This document shows, piece by piece, positions 7,381 to 15,736 of a stretch of DNA of 29,257 nucleotides. A model generated the notes under the pieces. It ran no database searches. It was not told the origin of the DNA and saw nothing but the letters and a program-made list of their open reading frames with translations. The stretch's first letter is position 1. The number at the start of each line of letters is the position of its first letter. The stretch comes from CAZRDB01 sp964598695 (lineage in GTDB: Bacteria; Armatimonadota; Zipacnadia; UBA1398): assembly GCA_964598695.1 (NCBI GenBank), contig CAZRDB010000045.1, positions 1 through 29,257 of the forward strand, written 5' to 3'. Both the position numbers and the translations under genes were made by a program.

Positions 7381-8065
7381 ATGGATGTCCAGGAGTTGCA
7401 GGCCCGCATTCGGGCGGGACGGCGCCTCAGGGGCGCGGTGCTCGCGGGCNNNNNNNNNNGGCGCCGACCTATCGGAAGCTGACCTGAGCGGCGTCGACCT
7501 CACCCACGCGACGATCGAGCGATGCAACCTGTCCGGGGCCGATCTGACCGGCGCCAACCTGGCGCATCTCGACATCAAGGACTCGAACCTGACCGGGGCG
7601 AGGCTGGCCGGGGCGCACCGGAGCGGGGCACCCGTCGGGGAGTATGTCGCCGCCGTGGGCATCGAGGGGTGCAACCTGAGTGGCGCCGACCTGTCCGGCA
7701 CCGACCTCAGCTACGCCAGCATCTCCGGGTGCGACCTCTCCGCGGCGAACCTGGGCGGAGCCTCGCTCGTCTACGCGACCATCGAGGGCTGCAACCTGCG
7801 GGGCGCGAGCCTGGCGAGCGCAGCGCTTGCCCACGCCGACATCGCCGACTCGCCGTTGACCGAGGTGAACCTGGAGGGGGCGGACCTGACGGGCGCCACG
7901 ATGGATGGCGTTGACCTCAGCAGCGCAAGCCTGCGTGGGGCCACGCTGGCCGGCACATCGCTGACCGGCTGCCAGATCGCCAAAGCCTGCTTCGCCGGCG
8001 CGCTGCTACGAGGCGCCACACTCGACGGCAGGCCCCTCGAGCCGTTCGTTCGGTGCGAGGGATGA
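7381..8065 (+). CDS. Pentapeptide-repeat protein (interrupted by assembly gap 1)
   Basis: A tandem A(D/N)LxX-type pentapeptide protein expected to fold as a right-handed quadrilateral beta-helix. The N-terminus MDVQELQARIRAGRRLRGAV is on the left of the gap in one frame. The right side resumes as GADLSEADLSGVDL in another. Joining ..LAG to ADLSE.. by sharing GGC restores a perfect repeat register, so the gene is probably intact, with about 225 residues. From about 7500 a 20-residue super-period is visible: every coil has one face with xxATI or ASI, followed by a GCNL, SCDL-like or DSNL unit. The start is set by GGAG eight bases upstream of ATG 7381. Family members range from DNA-mimic gyrase protectors to proteins of unknown function; nothing here decides. 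Confidence 0.8.
7450..7459. other. Assembly gap 1 (10 Ns)
   Basis: Ten Ns inside the pentapeptide-repeat gene. The flanks end in GGC and begin with GGC; overlapping them gives an in-frame, in-register repeat, so little or no sequence may be missing. One or more 15-bp repeat units could equally have been lost. Confidence 0.95.
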
Positions 8066-8102
8066 CACGGAGATGCCACGCCTGCGGCACGATGGGTCTC
8101 GA

Positions 8103-11100
8103 ATGGATCAGGGGATGATGACAGCGGTGCATCCGATCCGGCACTTGGTTCCTGCTCTTCTCGCGGTCGCACTCGCGACGCCATGCCGCGCCCAGATGGT
8201 CTCGGGCACCGACATCCCCGGCTTCGCCGAGACCATGGACCTCGGAGGCGGCGCCGAGGCGACCGGCTACGCCGTGGAGTTCCTCGGCAGCACGGCCCCG
8301 GCCAACGTGCTGTGGCCGGGGGAGCAGGCCCAGTTCACGTTTCAGGTTCGCAACGAGGGGACCGAGCCGCTCGCCGTCGCCGGCAAGGTCGATCTGATCC
8401 GCTATGGCACGCAGGGACGGCCGCGCGATGTCTGGACGCCGGAGATGTTCCGGATCGCTCGGTACGGACCCGCTCCGGTTGAGGTGACCATCGCGCCCGG
8501 CGGCTACCAGGACGTCACCGTGCGGCCCACCGTGCCGGAGACGCTCGGCGCCTACGCGCTGGTGCTCGACCTGGGCTCCGCGGGCCGGCGGTTCATCACC
8601 AGCTTCGTCCGGACGTTCCGTGCCGAGGCCACGGGCGTGCGGTTCCCGCAGCTCTGTCTCGACAACGAGGACCCGCAGCTCCTCTCGCGGCTCGGCGCCG
8701 CCCCCAACCGGATCGGGATCCCGTACAAGCCCACGACCGACCCCGACTTCGCGGGCTGGTACGACGGCATGGGCGCGAAGCTGCGCGCCTACAAGGACGC
8801 CGGGCTCGCGATCACCGTGGAGTTCGGCGGCGGCGACTTCTACCACGCCTGCCAACCGCTCGGGAGACCCCGACCGTGGCTCGACGAGACGGGGCTGATG
8901 CTCGACACCAAGTTCGACCTCGCCTGGCTGCCCTCGTACGACCAGGACTTCCGCGAGTTCGCGCGCCGCTTCGCTGCCGACTTCGGCTGGCCGAACGGGC
9001 CCGTGAACGCCTTCAAGCTGTGGAACGAGCCCTGGAACGGGATCTCGATCAGCGGCTGGGGGGCCGACGACGAGCGGTACCGGGAGATCTTCACCGCCAT
9101 GTGCGAGGGCGTGGAGCAGGCGCGGGCCGAGAACGGCGTCCAGCCCCTGCTCGGCGGCTGCGACAGCTCCTCCAACACGCTCGACAAGCTGTTCGCCGAC
9201 GGCTCGGACCGGTTCCTGAAGTGGCTCGACTTCTGCTCGATCCACTACCAGGGGATGTCCCCGCCCTCGACCGTGAAGGCGTGGGTCAACCGCAAGGGGC
9301 CGTACGGCCGGGTGCGGATCTGGGACACCGAGAGCTGGGTCGCCAACACCGACGACCGCGTCGGGACCGTGGTGGCGACGAACCTCTCGACCGGCCACGA
9401 CCGGGCGGTGGGGGTCTACCACGGCAACATCGCGACGGAGTGGTACGCCCGCGGGGCGCGCGTGCGCGAGGGGGAAGGGTGGAAGGAGATCCAGCGCGGA
9501 CACACGTGGTCGGTCGCGGCCGCGGTGGGCGCGGCGACCCACCTCATCGGCGAGCGCCGCTTCCGGGAGCTGCTGTTCAAGAACGGGCTGCCCTGGGTGA
9601 TGCTCTTCGACGGACGGCTGCTGCCCAATGGCAAGCCCGATGCCGAGGACGCCACCGTCGTCGTGGTCGGCGACATCGGCGAGGTCTTCGGGTCGGACTC
9701 GGTCCTGTACCGCACGGCGCGAGGGACGGCCGAGGCCCGACGGCTCACCGACCTGCGCGCGCGGATCGCGGCGCTGCCGCCACGCACGTCGGCCAAGGAC
9801 CGCGCCGCGCTCGAGGCCGCCCTCGCGACACCCGAGCCACTGACGGGAGCGCGACTGCTCGTCGCCGACCCGACCGGCCGATTCCGGATGTACGATCCCT
9901 ACGGCAACGAGGTCGAGGCGACGGGCGGCGTGTTCACCGTCCCGCTCGACCACCGCGCCTACTACCTGAGGGGCGACGGGACGGGCGGGACGGTCTCGCA
10001 GCTCCTCCGAGCCCTCCGGGCGGCGCGCGTCGAGGGGATCGAGCCTCTGGCGAAGGAGTGCTGCGACCTGACCGCGCGCGTCGAAGAGCAGCCCACGCTG
10101 CGGCTCCGGCTCACGAACGTGCTCAACCAACCGATCCAGGGGAACCTGGAGGTCGAGCTGGGCGACCTCACGCTCGACCAGCCCCGGCGCAAGCTGGGCT
10201 TCCGTCCCCACGAGACCAAGACCCTCACGCTCCGGGTGACCGGGGGCAGCTCGAACGAGGGCAACACCTACCCCCTCCACCTGCGATACGACGCGGGCGC
10301 CGACGGCGTCTCCGAGCACTGGGAGGATCTCCACGTCAACATCCTGGTCCGGCGCACGATCCGGGTCGACGGCGATCTCGACGACTGGCGGGGCATTCCG
10401 GTGCAGACGATCCTCGGAGCCGCCGAGACGGGGCCGAGCCTCCAGGAGTACGCGTGGCAGCCGTTCAAGCGGTTCGCGCCTTCCGTGGCCGGTGGGTTCG
10501 CGCAGGGGTGGCTCGCCTACGACGACCAGGGCCTGTACTTCGGCGCCCGGGTGGCCGACAGCACCCCGGACGAGGGGATGCCCCGCTTCGAGACGCTCGA
10601 TGAGGAGGCGTTCTTCTACCCGGAGGTCTGCGCCCGCACGGCCGACGACGGCTCGCGCGAGGAGCTGCGGTGGCCCGAGGGGGTTCGCCGCTACAGCTAC
10701 CGCAAGGACCCGGAAGGGCCGTGGGCAATTGCCCAAAACAACACACCAAACAATACCGGGTCAAAGGTGGGCCGGAACGGGCACACCCAGGGACCCCAAA
10801 CCCCCCCGCCCGGGNNNNNNNNNNCGCAAGGACCCGGAACTGCCGTGCGGCAATGCGCCAAACCACGACAACATCCAGATCGCGTTCAACGTGCTGCCGG
10901 ACTCGGCCAAGCCCTGGCTCCCCAACCCGCCCGGCACGATGCCGCGCTACACCGGCTACCGCGACACCGACTACGAGTACGCCCTGAACCCGGTTGCCGA
11001 GCGGTACGGCGGAGGCGTCGAGGTGTGGCCGCTGCGCAGGCCCGACCTGCCCGACAAGCACTACTACCCTCGTCAGCCCAAGGCGCCCGGCGAGGGCCCC

Positions 11101-11373
11101 GTGGCCGATGCGCAGCTCGCGATCGCGCGCGACGGCAACACGCGGACGTGCGAGTGCTTCCTCCCGTGGCGCGAGCTGCCGGCGGTGAAGGCGGCACTGG
11201 ACGGAGGCAGGACCGTCAAGTTCAGCTTCCGGGTGAACGACAACGCGAACGCCGGCTGCATGGAGCTGAGCCGGGGCCGTTCGGTCGCGAAGCGGAACGG
11301 CTCGTTCCACGCCGACTGGCTCGAGCATTGGGCCAACGAGCTGGAGTTCGCGAAGGAGCAGGCCGGCGGCTAG
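8103..11373 (+). CDS. Secreted glycoside hydrolase, clan GH-A-like, with CBM9-like C-terminus (interrupted by gap 2)
   Basis: A large exported polysaccharide-active protein, about 1,048 aa once the false gap is removed. It has a signal peptide (MTAVHPIRHLVPALLAVALA, then TPCRAQ), an N-terminal beta-sandwich at about 30-175, and a TIM-barrel-like domain at about 180-470. That domain has LWNEPWNG (Glu309, candidate acid/base) and VRIWDTESW (Glu410, candidate nucleophile); their order and spacing fit clan GH-A enzymes such as GH39 or GH5. A beta-rich linker follows. From residue 755 a CBM9-like domain opens with IRVDGDLDDWRGIPV and continues past the gap to FLPWRELPAVKAAL. The start codon is uncertain (ATGs at 8073, 8103, 8115 and 8118). 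The substrate cannot be read from sequence. It is followed by a two-component pair and a second glycosidase. Confidence 0.8.
10701..10814 (+). other. Low-quality contig end duplicating downstream sequence
   Basis: This stretch starts with the same 15 bases as 10825-10839, then continues as an error-rich copy of 10840 to about 10935 (homopolymer-type differences: runs of C, G and A are changed). It ends at the N run. It reads as the ragged end of the left contig rather than real DNA. The codons before 10701 and from 10825 are in the same phase, so removing 10701-10824 restores the reading frame. Confidence 0.85.
10815..10824. other. Assembly gap 2 (10 Ns)
   Basis: Ten Ns within the CBM9-like domain of the glycosidase gene. 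The flanks overlap in content, so the true gap size is probably negative. Confidence 0.95.
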
Positions 11374-11440
11374 CGCAGGTTGGCCCGCCCTGGCACGCGA
11401 ATGGTAGGCCCACACGGGAAGGGGACGGCGGGCCCGACGC

Positions 11441-11460
11441 GGGCCGGCAGGAGCCGGCCC
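11441..11460 (+). other. Perfect stem-loop upstream of the response regulator
   Basis: GGGCCGGC and GCCGGCCC form an 8-bp stem with an AGGA loop, 17 nt before the GTG start of the response regulator and 67 nt past the glycosidase stop. No U-run follows. It shares its GGCCGGC core with the glyQ leader stem. It may separate the two genes' expression. Confidence 0.4.
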
Positions 11461-11477
11461 TGGACCAAGGACTTGCC

Positions 11478-12284
11478 GTGATACGCGCGATCGTCGCCGA
11501 GGACCAAGACGACTACGCAGCGGTGCTCCAAAGTCATCTGGAGGCGACAGGCGCGGTCACCGTGGTCGCGCGCGCCGCGACCGGCCTGGAGTGCCTGCGG
11601 CTGTGGGAGAAGCACACGCCCGACCTGCTCGTGCTCGACGTCCAGATGCCCGGCCTGGGCGGAATCGAGGTCGCCGAGATCGCGCTCGCGGGGCCTTCCG
11701 CGCCGGTGGTCGTCTTCGTGACGGCCCACGGGGAGTTCGCGCTGCGCGCCTACGAGCTGCACGCCTGCGACTACATCGTCAAACCCTCCGACATCGGCCT
11801 CCTCGCCGGTCGGGTGGCCGACATGGTCGAGCACGTCGCGCGCAGCCTCGGCCGGCGGGCCCAGGCCACCGCCGAGCAGCGGCGCCGCGTCAGCGAGGCC
11901 TCCGCCGGGCTCGAGGCGCTTGCGCCAAGCCATCCCGCCAGCACGCTCGGGCGCCTGCCCGTGAAGGACTACCGCGCGGGCACCGTGCGGCTCCTCGCCA
12001 CGCGCGAGATCACGCACGCGCGGCGCGACGGCAAGCGCGTCGTGATCGCCACGCCCGACGAGGAACTGCCGACCTACTACACCATCGACCGGCTCGAGAC
12101 CCGGCTGACGCGCGAGGGGTTCATCCGCGTGAGCGCCGGGGCGCTCGTCAACGTGCGGTGGATCGACCACCTCGTCCCGCTCGGCGACGGGGCCTACGAG
12201 GTTCTGCTGCGCGACCGCGCCCGAACCGTGCTGTCGGCCTCACGGCCGCGGGCCCAGGCGCTGCTGCGCGAGCTGGGCGTCTAG
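11478..12284 (+). CDS. LytTR-family response regulator
   Basis: A 268-aa two-component regulator. The receiver domain (residues 1-120) has the acidic pocket Glu8/Asp9, phospho-acceptor Asp54 in LLVLDVQMPGLGG, Thr82 in FVTAHGE and Lys102 in DYIVKPSD, all intact. A roughly 45-residue linker follows. The LytTR DNA-binding domain spans about 165-268 (LLATREITHARRDGKRV, TIDRLETRLTREGFIRVSAGALVN, VRWIDHL). LytTR proteins bind direct repeats upstream of targets, often for exported or cell-surface functions. Start GTG 11478 has AAGGA six bases upstream. The histidine kinase follows after 69 bp and is its likely partner. The flanking glycosidase genes are possible targets, by location only. Confidence 0.93.
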   Translation: MIRAIVAEDQDDYAAVLQSHLEATGAVTVVARAATGLECLRLWEKHTPDLLVLDVQMPGLGGIEVAEIALAGPSAPVVVFVTAHGEFALRAYELHACDYIVKPSDIGLLAGRVADMVEHVARSLGRRAQATAEQRRRVSEASAGLEALAPSHPASTLGRLPVKDYRAGTVRLLATREITHARRDGKRVVIATPDEELPTYYTIDRLETRLTREGFIRVSAGALVNVRWIDHLVPLGDGAYEVLLRDRARTVLSASRPRAQALLRELGV

Positions 12285-12353
12285 ACGGAAGAGCCGGGGC
12301 GATCGTGGGAGACGAGGGGGGCATCGCCGGCCACCGGCGGAGGAGGTAGGATC

Positions 12354-13943
12354 GTGGCCCTCGAGGACTACCTGCGGGATCCCCGCCTGCCGGAGGAGCT
12401 GCGCGCGGAACTGCGCGCCGAGTTGGACGCCCATCGCCGGGCCGGCCGGATCCTGGAGGAACGCGAGCGGCGGCTCGCCATCGCGCTGGAGTCGGCCAGT
12501 GTGAGTTGGTGGCATGCCAGCGAGTCGACGTGGCGCTTCTGGCGCGGCTGGTACACCGGCGACGACTGCACCTCCCCCCCGAGCCAAGCGCCCTCGTTCA
12601 CCCTCGACGAGGTGGTCGCCACGATGCATCCGGACGATGTGGAGCCCGTGATGCACGCCCTGCACGAGCACATGGCCGGGCGGGCGCCGTTGTTCGAGGC
12701 CGAGTACCGGGTGCGGGACGGCGAGCGATGGGCCTGGCGGTTCTGCCGCGGCAAGGTCTACGGGCGGGACGAGCACGGCCGCGCGAGCGACGTGTTCGGG
12801 ATGGCCGTCGATATCACCCCCCGCAAGGAGGCGGAGGAGGCCCGACGCGAGAGCCAGCGCCGGCTCGAGTTGGCCGTCGAGAGCGCCCGCCTCACTTGGT
12901 TCCAGTTCGAGATCGCCACCGGCGCGCTGGAGTGGGACCGCCGCTGGTTGCACATGCACGACCCGGCCCCGGCGCCGGGCACGGCCGAGGAGCTGTACCG
13001 CCTGGTGCACCCGGGCGACCTCGCGCGGGTGTGGGAGGTGGTCGACGAGTACCTCGCGGGCAACAGCCCCCGGCTGGAGGTCGAGTACCGGATCCGCACG
13101 CGCGGGGGCGCTTGGCGGTGGCACTCGCTCCGCGGCCAGGTCTGCGAGCGCGACGCGAGCGGCGCCCCGACACGCATCGCCGGCGTGACCATGGACATCA
13201 CGCCCCGCAAGGAGGCCGAGCTGGCGCTGGCGCGCGCGAACGCCGATCTCGAGGAGCTGGCCTACGCCGTCTCGCACGACATCCGTGAGCCGCTGCACTC
13301 GGTCGCGGCGAAGCTCGTCCGCGTTCGCGAGGAGGCGCCGGAATCCCCCTGCGCGTCCCGACTGCTCGAGGAGGCCCAAGGCGTGGTCGCTCGGCTCGGG
13401 CGGATGCTCGACGACCTCCTGCTGTGCGCCCGGCTGGGTCGCGCGGCGTTCGAGCCCGCCCCGGTCAGTCTGACGGAATGCCTCTCCGTGGCTCTCGACA
13501 ACCTCGACACGGCGCTCGCGGAGTCGGGCGCCGTCATCGAGGGCGGAGGGCTGCCCTCGGTGATGGGCGATCGGACCCAACTCACGCTGCTCCTGCAGAA
13601 CCTGGTGGCGAACGCGGCGAAGTTCCGCGGCGAGGCCGTCCCGCGGATCACCGTCGCTCAGGAGCCCTGGAGCCAGCCCGACCTGGTGCTGATCGCCGTG
13701 CACGACAACGGCATGGGGATCGAGCCCTGGGATCTGGCGCGCGTCTTCGGCATGTTCCACCGCGGCCGCGTCGACGACACGCACCCCGGCACGGGGATGG
13801 GTCTCGCCCTCTGCCGCAAGATCGTCGACCGCCACGGAGGCCGGATCTGGGCCGAGTCGACCCTCGGGCAGGGGACGGTGATCCGCTTCACGCTGCCGGC
13901 GGTCTCGCACGAGCCGCCGGCGTCGCGGCGTCCGCCCGACTGA
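12354..13943 (+). CDS. PAS-PAS sensor histidine kinase
   Basis: A 529-aa kinase without any membrane segment, so probably cytosolic. A charged N-terminal helix (1-40) leads into two PAS_3/PAC modules (about 42-165 and 168-290). Each ends in a nearly identical MAVDITPRKEAE / TMDITPRKEAE hinge, suggesting an internal duplication. The HisKA helix carries the phosphorylation site His308 in YAVSHDIREPLHSV. The HATPase_c domain shows LVANAAKF (N box), DNGMGI (G1) and GTGMGLALC (G2), so catalysis should be intact. Start GTG 12354 has a near-ideal AGGAGG seven bases upstream. It is paired with the LytTR regulator just before it. The PAS ligand is unknown. Confidence 0.94.
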   Translation: MALEDYLRDPRLPEELRAELRAELDAHRRAGRILEERERRLAIALESASVSWWHASESTWRFWRGWYTGDDCTSPPSQAPSFTLDEVVATMHPDDVEPVMHALHEHMAGRAPLFEAEYRVRDGERWAWRFCRGKVYGRDEHGRASDVFGMAVDITPRKEAEEARRESQRRLELAVESARLTWFQFEIATGALEWDRRWLHMHDPAPAPGTAEELYRLVHPGDLARVWEVVDEYLAGNSPRLEVEYRIRTRGGAWRWHSLRGQVCERDASGAPTRIAGVTMDITPRKEAELALARANADLEELAYAVSHDIREPLHSVAAKLVRVREEAPESPCASRLLEEAQGVVARLGRMLDDLLLCARLGRAAFEPAPVSLTECLSVALDNLDTALAESGAVIEGGGLPSVMGDRTQLTLLLQNLVANAAKFRGEAVPRITVAQEPWSQPDLVLIAVHDNGMGIEPWDLARVFGMFHRGRVDDTHPGTGMGLALCRKIVDRHGGRIWAESTLGQGTVIRFTLPAVSHEPPASRRPPD

Positions 13944-13987
13944 CACGCACGGGAGGGCGCCGGCCGCTCCGCATCGAATCCGCGGGT

Positions 13988-15106
13988 ATGGCTGCTCTCA
14001 CACCGCTTCTGCTGTTCGCCATCGCTCCCCCCCTGCCCGTGCCGGGGCCCGGCGAACTCGCCGGCTGGGCCACTGCCGCGCTCGAGCGTCTCCGGGCTGA
14101 CTTCCTCCTCCCGGAGACCCGGCTGTATGCCGACAAGCTCGGGGAGCGCGGCCCTGCCTTCTGCTGGGGCGCCGGCGTGCTGCTGCCTGCGCTGAACGCG
14201 GCGGCCACCCACGACGCCTCGTACGAGCCGGCACTGCGCGAGTACGCCGACGCGATGCTCGTATACTGGAACGATCAGGGCCCCGTCCCCGGGTTCGATG
14301 TCCTCCCCTGCCCCAAGCCGGTCGACCGCTACTACGATGACAACGCGTGGGTCGTGATCGCCTATCTGGAGACCGCCCGGGTGCTCGGTGACGAGCGGTA
14401 CGTCGAGGTCGCCCGCCGAACGATGGCCTATGTCCTGAGTGGCGAGGATGAGGCGCTCGGCGGGGGCATCTACTGGCGCGAGAGCGACAAGGCCTCGAAG
14501 AACACGTGCTCCAACGCACCGGCGGCCGTTGCGGCGTACCTCCTGTACCGCGAGACCGGCGAGGAGGCCTTCCGCGAGGCCGGCGACCGGCTGCTGGGGT
14601 GGACTCTCGCGACCCTGCGCGACCCCGAAGACGGCCTGATGTGGGACTGCAAGCGGCTCGACGGCTCGTACGACCGCACGAAGTGGTCGTACAACACCGC
14701 GCTCACAATCCGGGCCCTTGCCCAGCGGTCGGAGCTGACGGGCACGACAGAGGAGCGGTCGCGCGACCGGGCCGAGGCGTTCCGGATGGCCGACGCGGCC
14801 GTCGCGCGGTGGATCCACCCCGACACCGGCGCCTTCCGCGATGGCGGGCGGTTCGCGCACCTCCTGGCGGAGGCGTTGCTCGCGCTGCGCGCCGAGGACG
14901 GCTCGCAGCCCTACCGCGAGAAGGTGTTGCGGGGCCTCGCCTACCTCCATGCGGAGGTCCGTGACCCGGCGACCAATCGCTACGGCACCCCATGGGACCG
15001 GCCGTTCGACGGCGCCCCGCACGGCTACGAGCTGCTCGAGCAGGCCGCGGCCGTCCGGGCGCTGTATCTCGCCGCCGAGGAACCCCTGGGCGAGCCGCGG
15101 GGGTAG
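13988..15106 (+). CDS. GH76-like glycoside hydrolase (alpha-1,6-mannanase family)
   Basis: A 372-aa alpha/alpha-barrel enzyme resembling GH76 (endo-alpha-1,6-mannanase). Key features are the adjacent aspartates Asp117-Asp118 in RYYDDNAWVV, the position of the catalytic pair in the family, then GGGIYWRES, KNTCSNAPAAVAAYLLY and KWSYNTAL in the family order. The N-terminus (MAALTPLLLFAIAPPLPVPG) is hydrophobic and may be a weak signal peptide. The start has no clear ribosome site. It begins 44 bp after the kinase, so it is probably part of the same transcript. It may act on fungal or yeast-type mannan, or on similar alpha-mannosides; the substrate is inferred from the family. It is convergent with the unknown secreted operon; a 43-bp repeat lies between. 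Confidence 0.83.
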   Translation: MAALTPLLLFAIAPPLPVPGPGELAGWATAALERLRADFLLPETRLYADKLGERGPAFCWGAGVLLPALNAAATHDASYEPALREYADAMLVYWNDQGPVPGFDVLPCPKPVDRYYDDNAWVVIAYLETARVLGDERYVEVARRTMAYVLSGEDEALGGGIYWRESDKASKNTCSNAPAAVAAYLLYRETGEEAFREAGDRLLGWTLATLRDPEDGLMWDCKRLDGSYDRTKWSYNTALTIRALAQRSELTGTTEERSRDRAEAFRMADAAVARWIHPDTGAFRDGGRFAHLLAEALLALRAEDGSQPYREKVLRGLAYLHAEVRDPATNRYGTPWDRPFDGAPHGYELLEQAAAVRALYLAAEEPLGEPRG

Positions 15107-15120
15107 AGCGATCCCCGCAA

Positions 15121-15163
15121 GCCCCCGCGGCCCGGGCGACTCCGCGGAAGGAGCCGCCTCGCC
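15121..15163 (+). repeat. 43-bp direct repeat, copy A
   Basis: Identical over all 43 bases to 17298-17340, same orientation, 2.18 kb apart. Contains two CCGCGG sites. A 9-bp stem (15135-15143 with 15150-15158) forms fully, with one G-U pair, on the minus strand; on the plus strand it has one mismatch. It sits between the GH76-like gene and the minus-strand exported gene, 17 bp past the latter's stop codon. Confidence 0.9.
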
Positions 15164-15180
15164 CTGCTGAGGCACCGACA

Positions 15181-15687
15181 CTACTCCTCGTCGGGGTCGT
15201 AGTAGAACTTGCAGATCCAGACCTGGTCCGCGTCACGTCTGTCCACGATCGGCGAGAAGTTGCGCGCCGTCACCTGCCACTCGTTGCTCCAGGCCTGGTG
15301 CGCTGGCAGACCAGGCGGGATGGTCTGAGTGACCGCGACCTCAACGTGCACCGGCGTCGAACTCACTGCCACCGTCACGCCGCCGACCGCCCCCTCGTTG
15401 GAGAGGAGCGCCAAGCCGCGGGCGCCCCAGTCGAAGTCGCGCTCGCCAGTCCCGTACCCGGTGTCGGGGCAGGTGTAGGTATCGAGATCCCACATGATCT
15501 GCGTCATGGTGGCGGACGCGTCGTCCGTCTGTACCGCAAGAGGCGAACAGGGAAGCGACCAGCTCTGCGGGTCGGCATCCCAACCGCCAGGCAGCTCCGA
15601 AGTGGGCGGTAGGCCCTGGCCCAGTGCTCGCTCCGGCGCCATGCAAAGCGCAAGCACCGTCAATCCGATCGCGGACAGCCTCCACAT
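15181..15687 (-). CDS. Exported protein of unknown function
   Basis: 168 aa, not recognised. The N-terminus MWRLSAIGLTVLALCMAPER, followed by ALGQG, is a typical signal peptide, so the mature protein is about 145 residues. It is Gly, Asp and Trp rich, with three cysteines (WSLPCSP, YTCPDTG, VWICKFY) that could form a disulfide outside the cytoplasm, and a C-terminal acidic end (YYDPDEE). The start at 15687 has AGGAGG nine bases upstream; longer starts to 15840 overlap the upstream gene and lack a ribosome site. It lies 49 bp after the 499-aa exported gene, in the same direction, so both are probably one operon. A role in a shared extracellular complex is possible but not shown. Confidence 0.75.
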   Translation of the reverse strand: MWRLSAIGLTVLALCMAPERALGQGLPPTSELPGGWDADPQSWSLPCSPLAVQTDDASATMTQIMWDLDTYTCPDTGYGTGERDFDWGARGLALLSNEGAVGGVTVAVSSTPVHVEVAVTQTIPPGLPAHQAWSNEWQVTARNFSPIVDRRDADQVWICKFYYDPDEE

Positions 15688-15736
15688 GCTCGACAGCCTC
15701 CTGATCCTCGGCGAGTGCCCCAACGTCCGACCACAC

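Noticed and set aside
7917..10736. Very long open frame on the minus strand opposite the glycosidase
   Set aside because: Arg, Val, Gly and His rich translation without any motif; a product of high GC at third positions on the other strand. It also runs into the poor sequence near the gap.
8073..12284. One 1,400-codon frame joining the glycosidase to the response regulator
   Set aside because: It crosses gap 2 in the wrong phase; codons after the gap are nonsense relative to the CBM9-like domain, which continues in another frame and stops at 11373. The regulator has its own start and ribosome site.
12240..13946. Long minus-strand frame opposite the histidine kinase
   Set aside because: The kinase on the plus strand has every expected motif; the opposite frame is a GC shadow.
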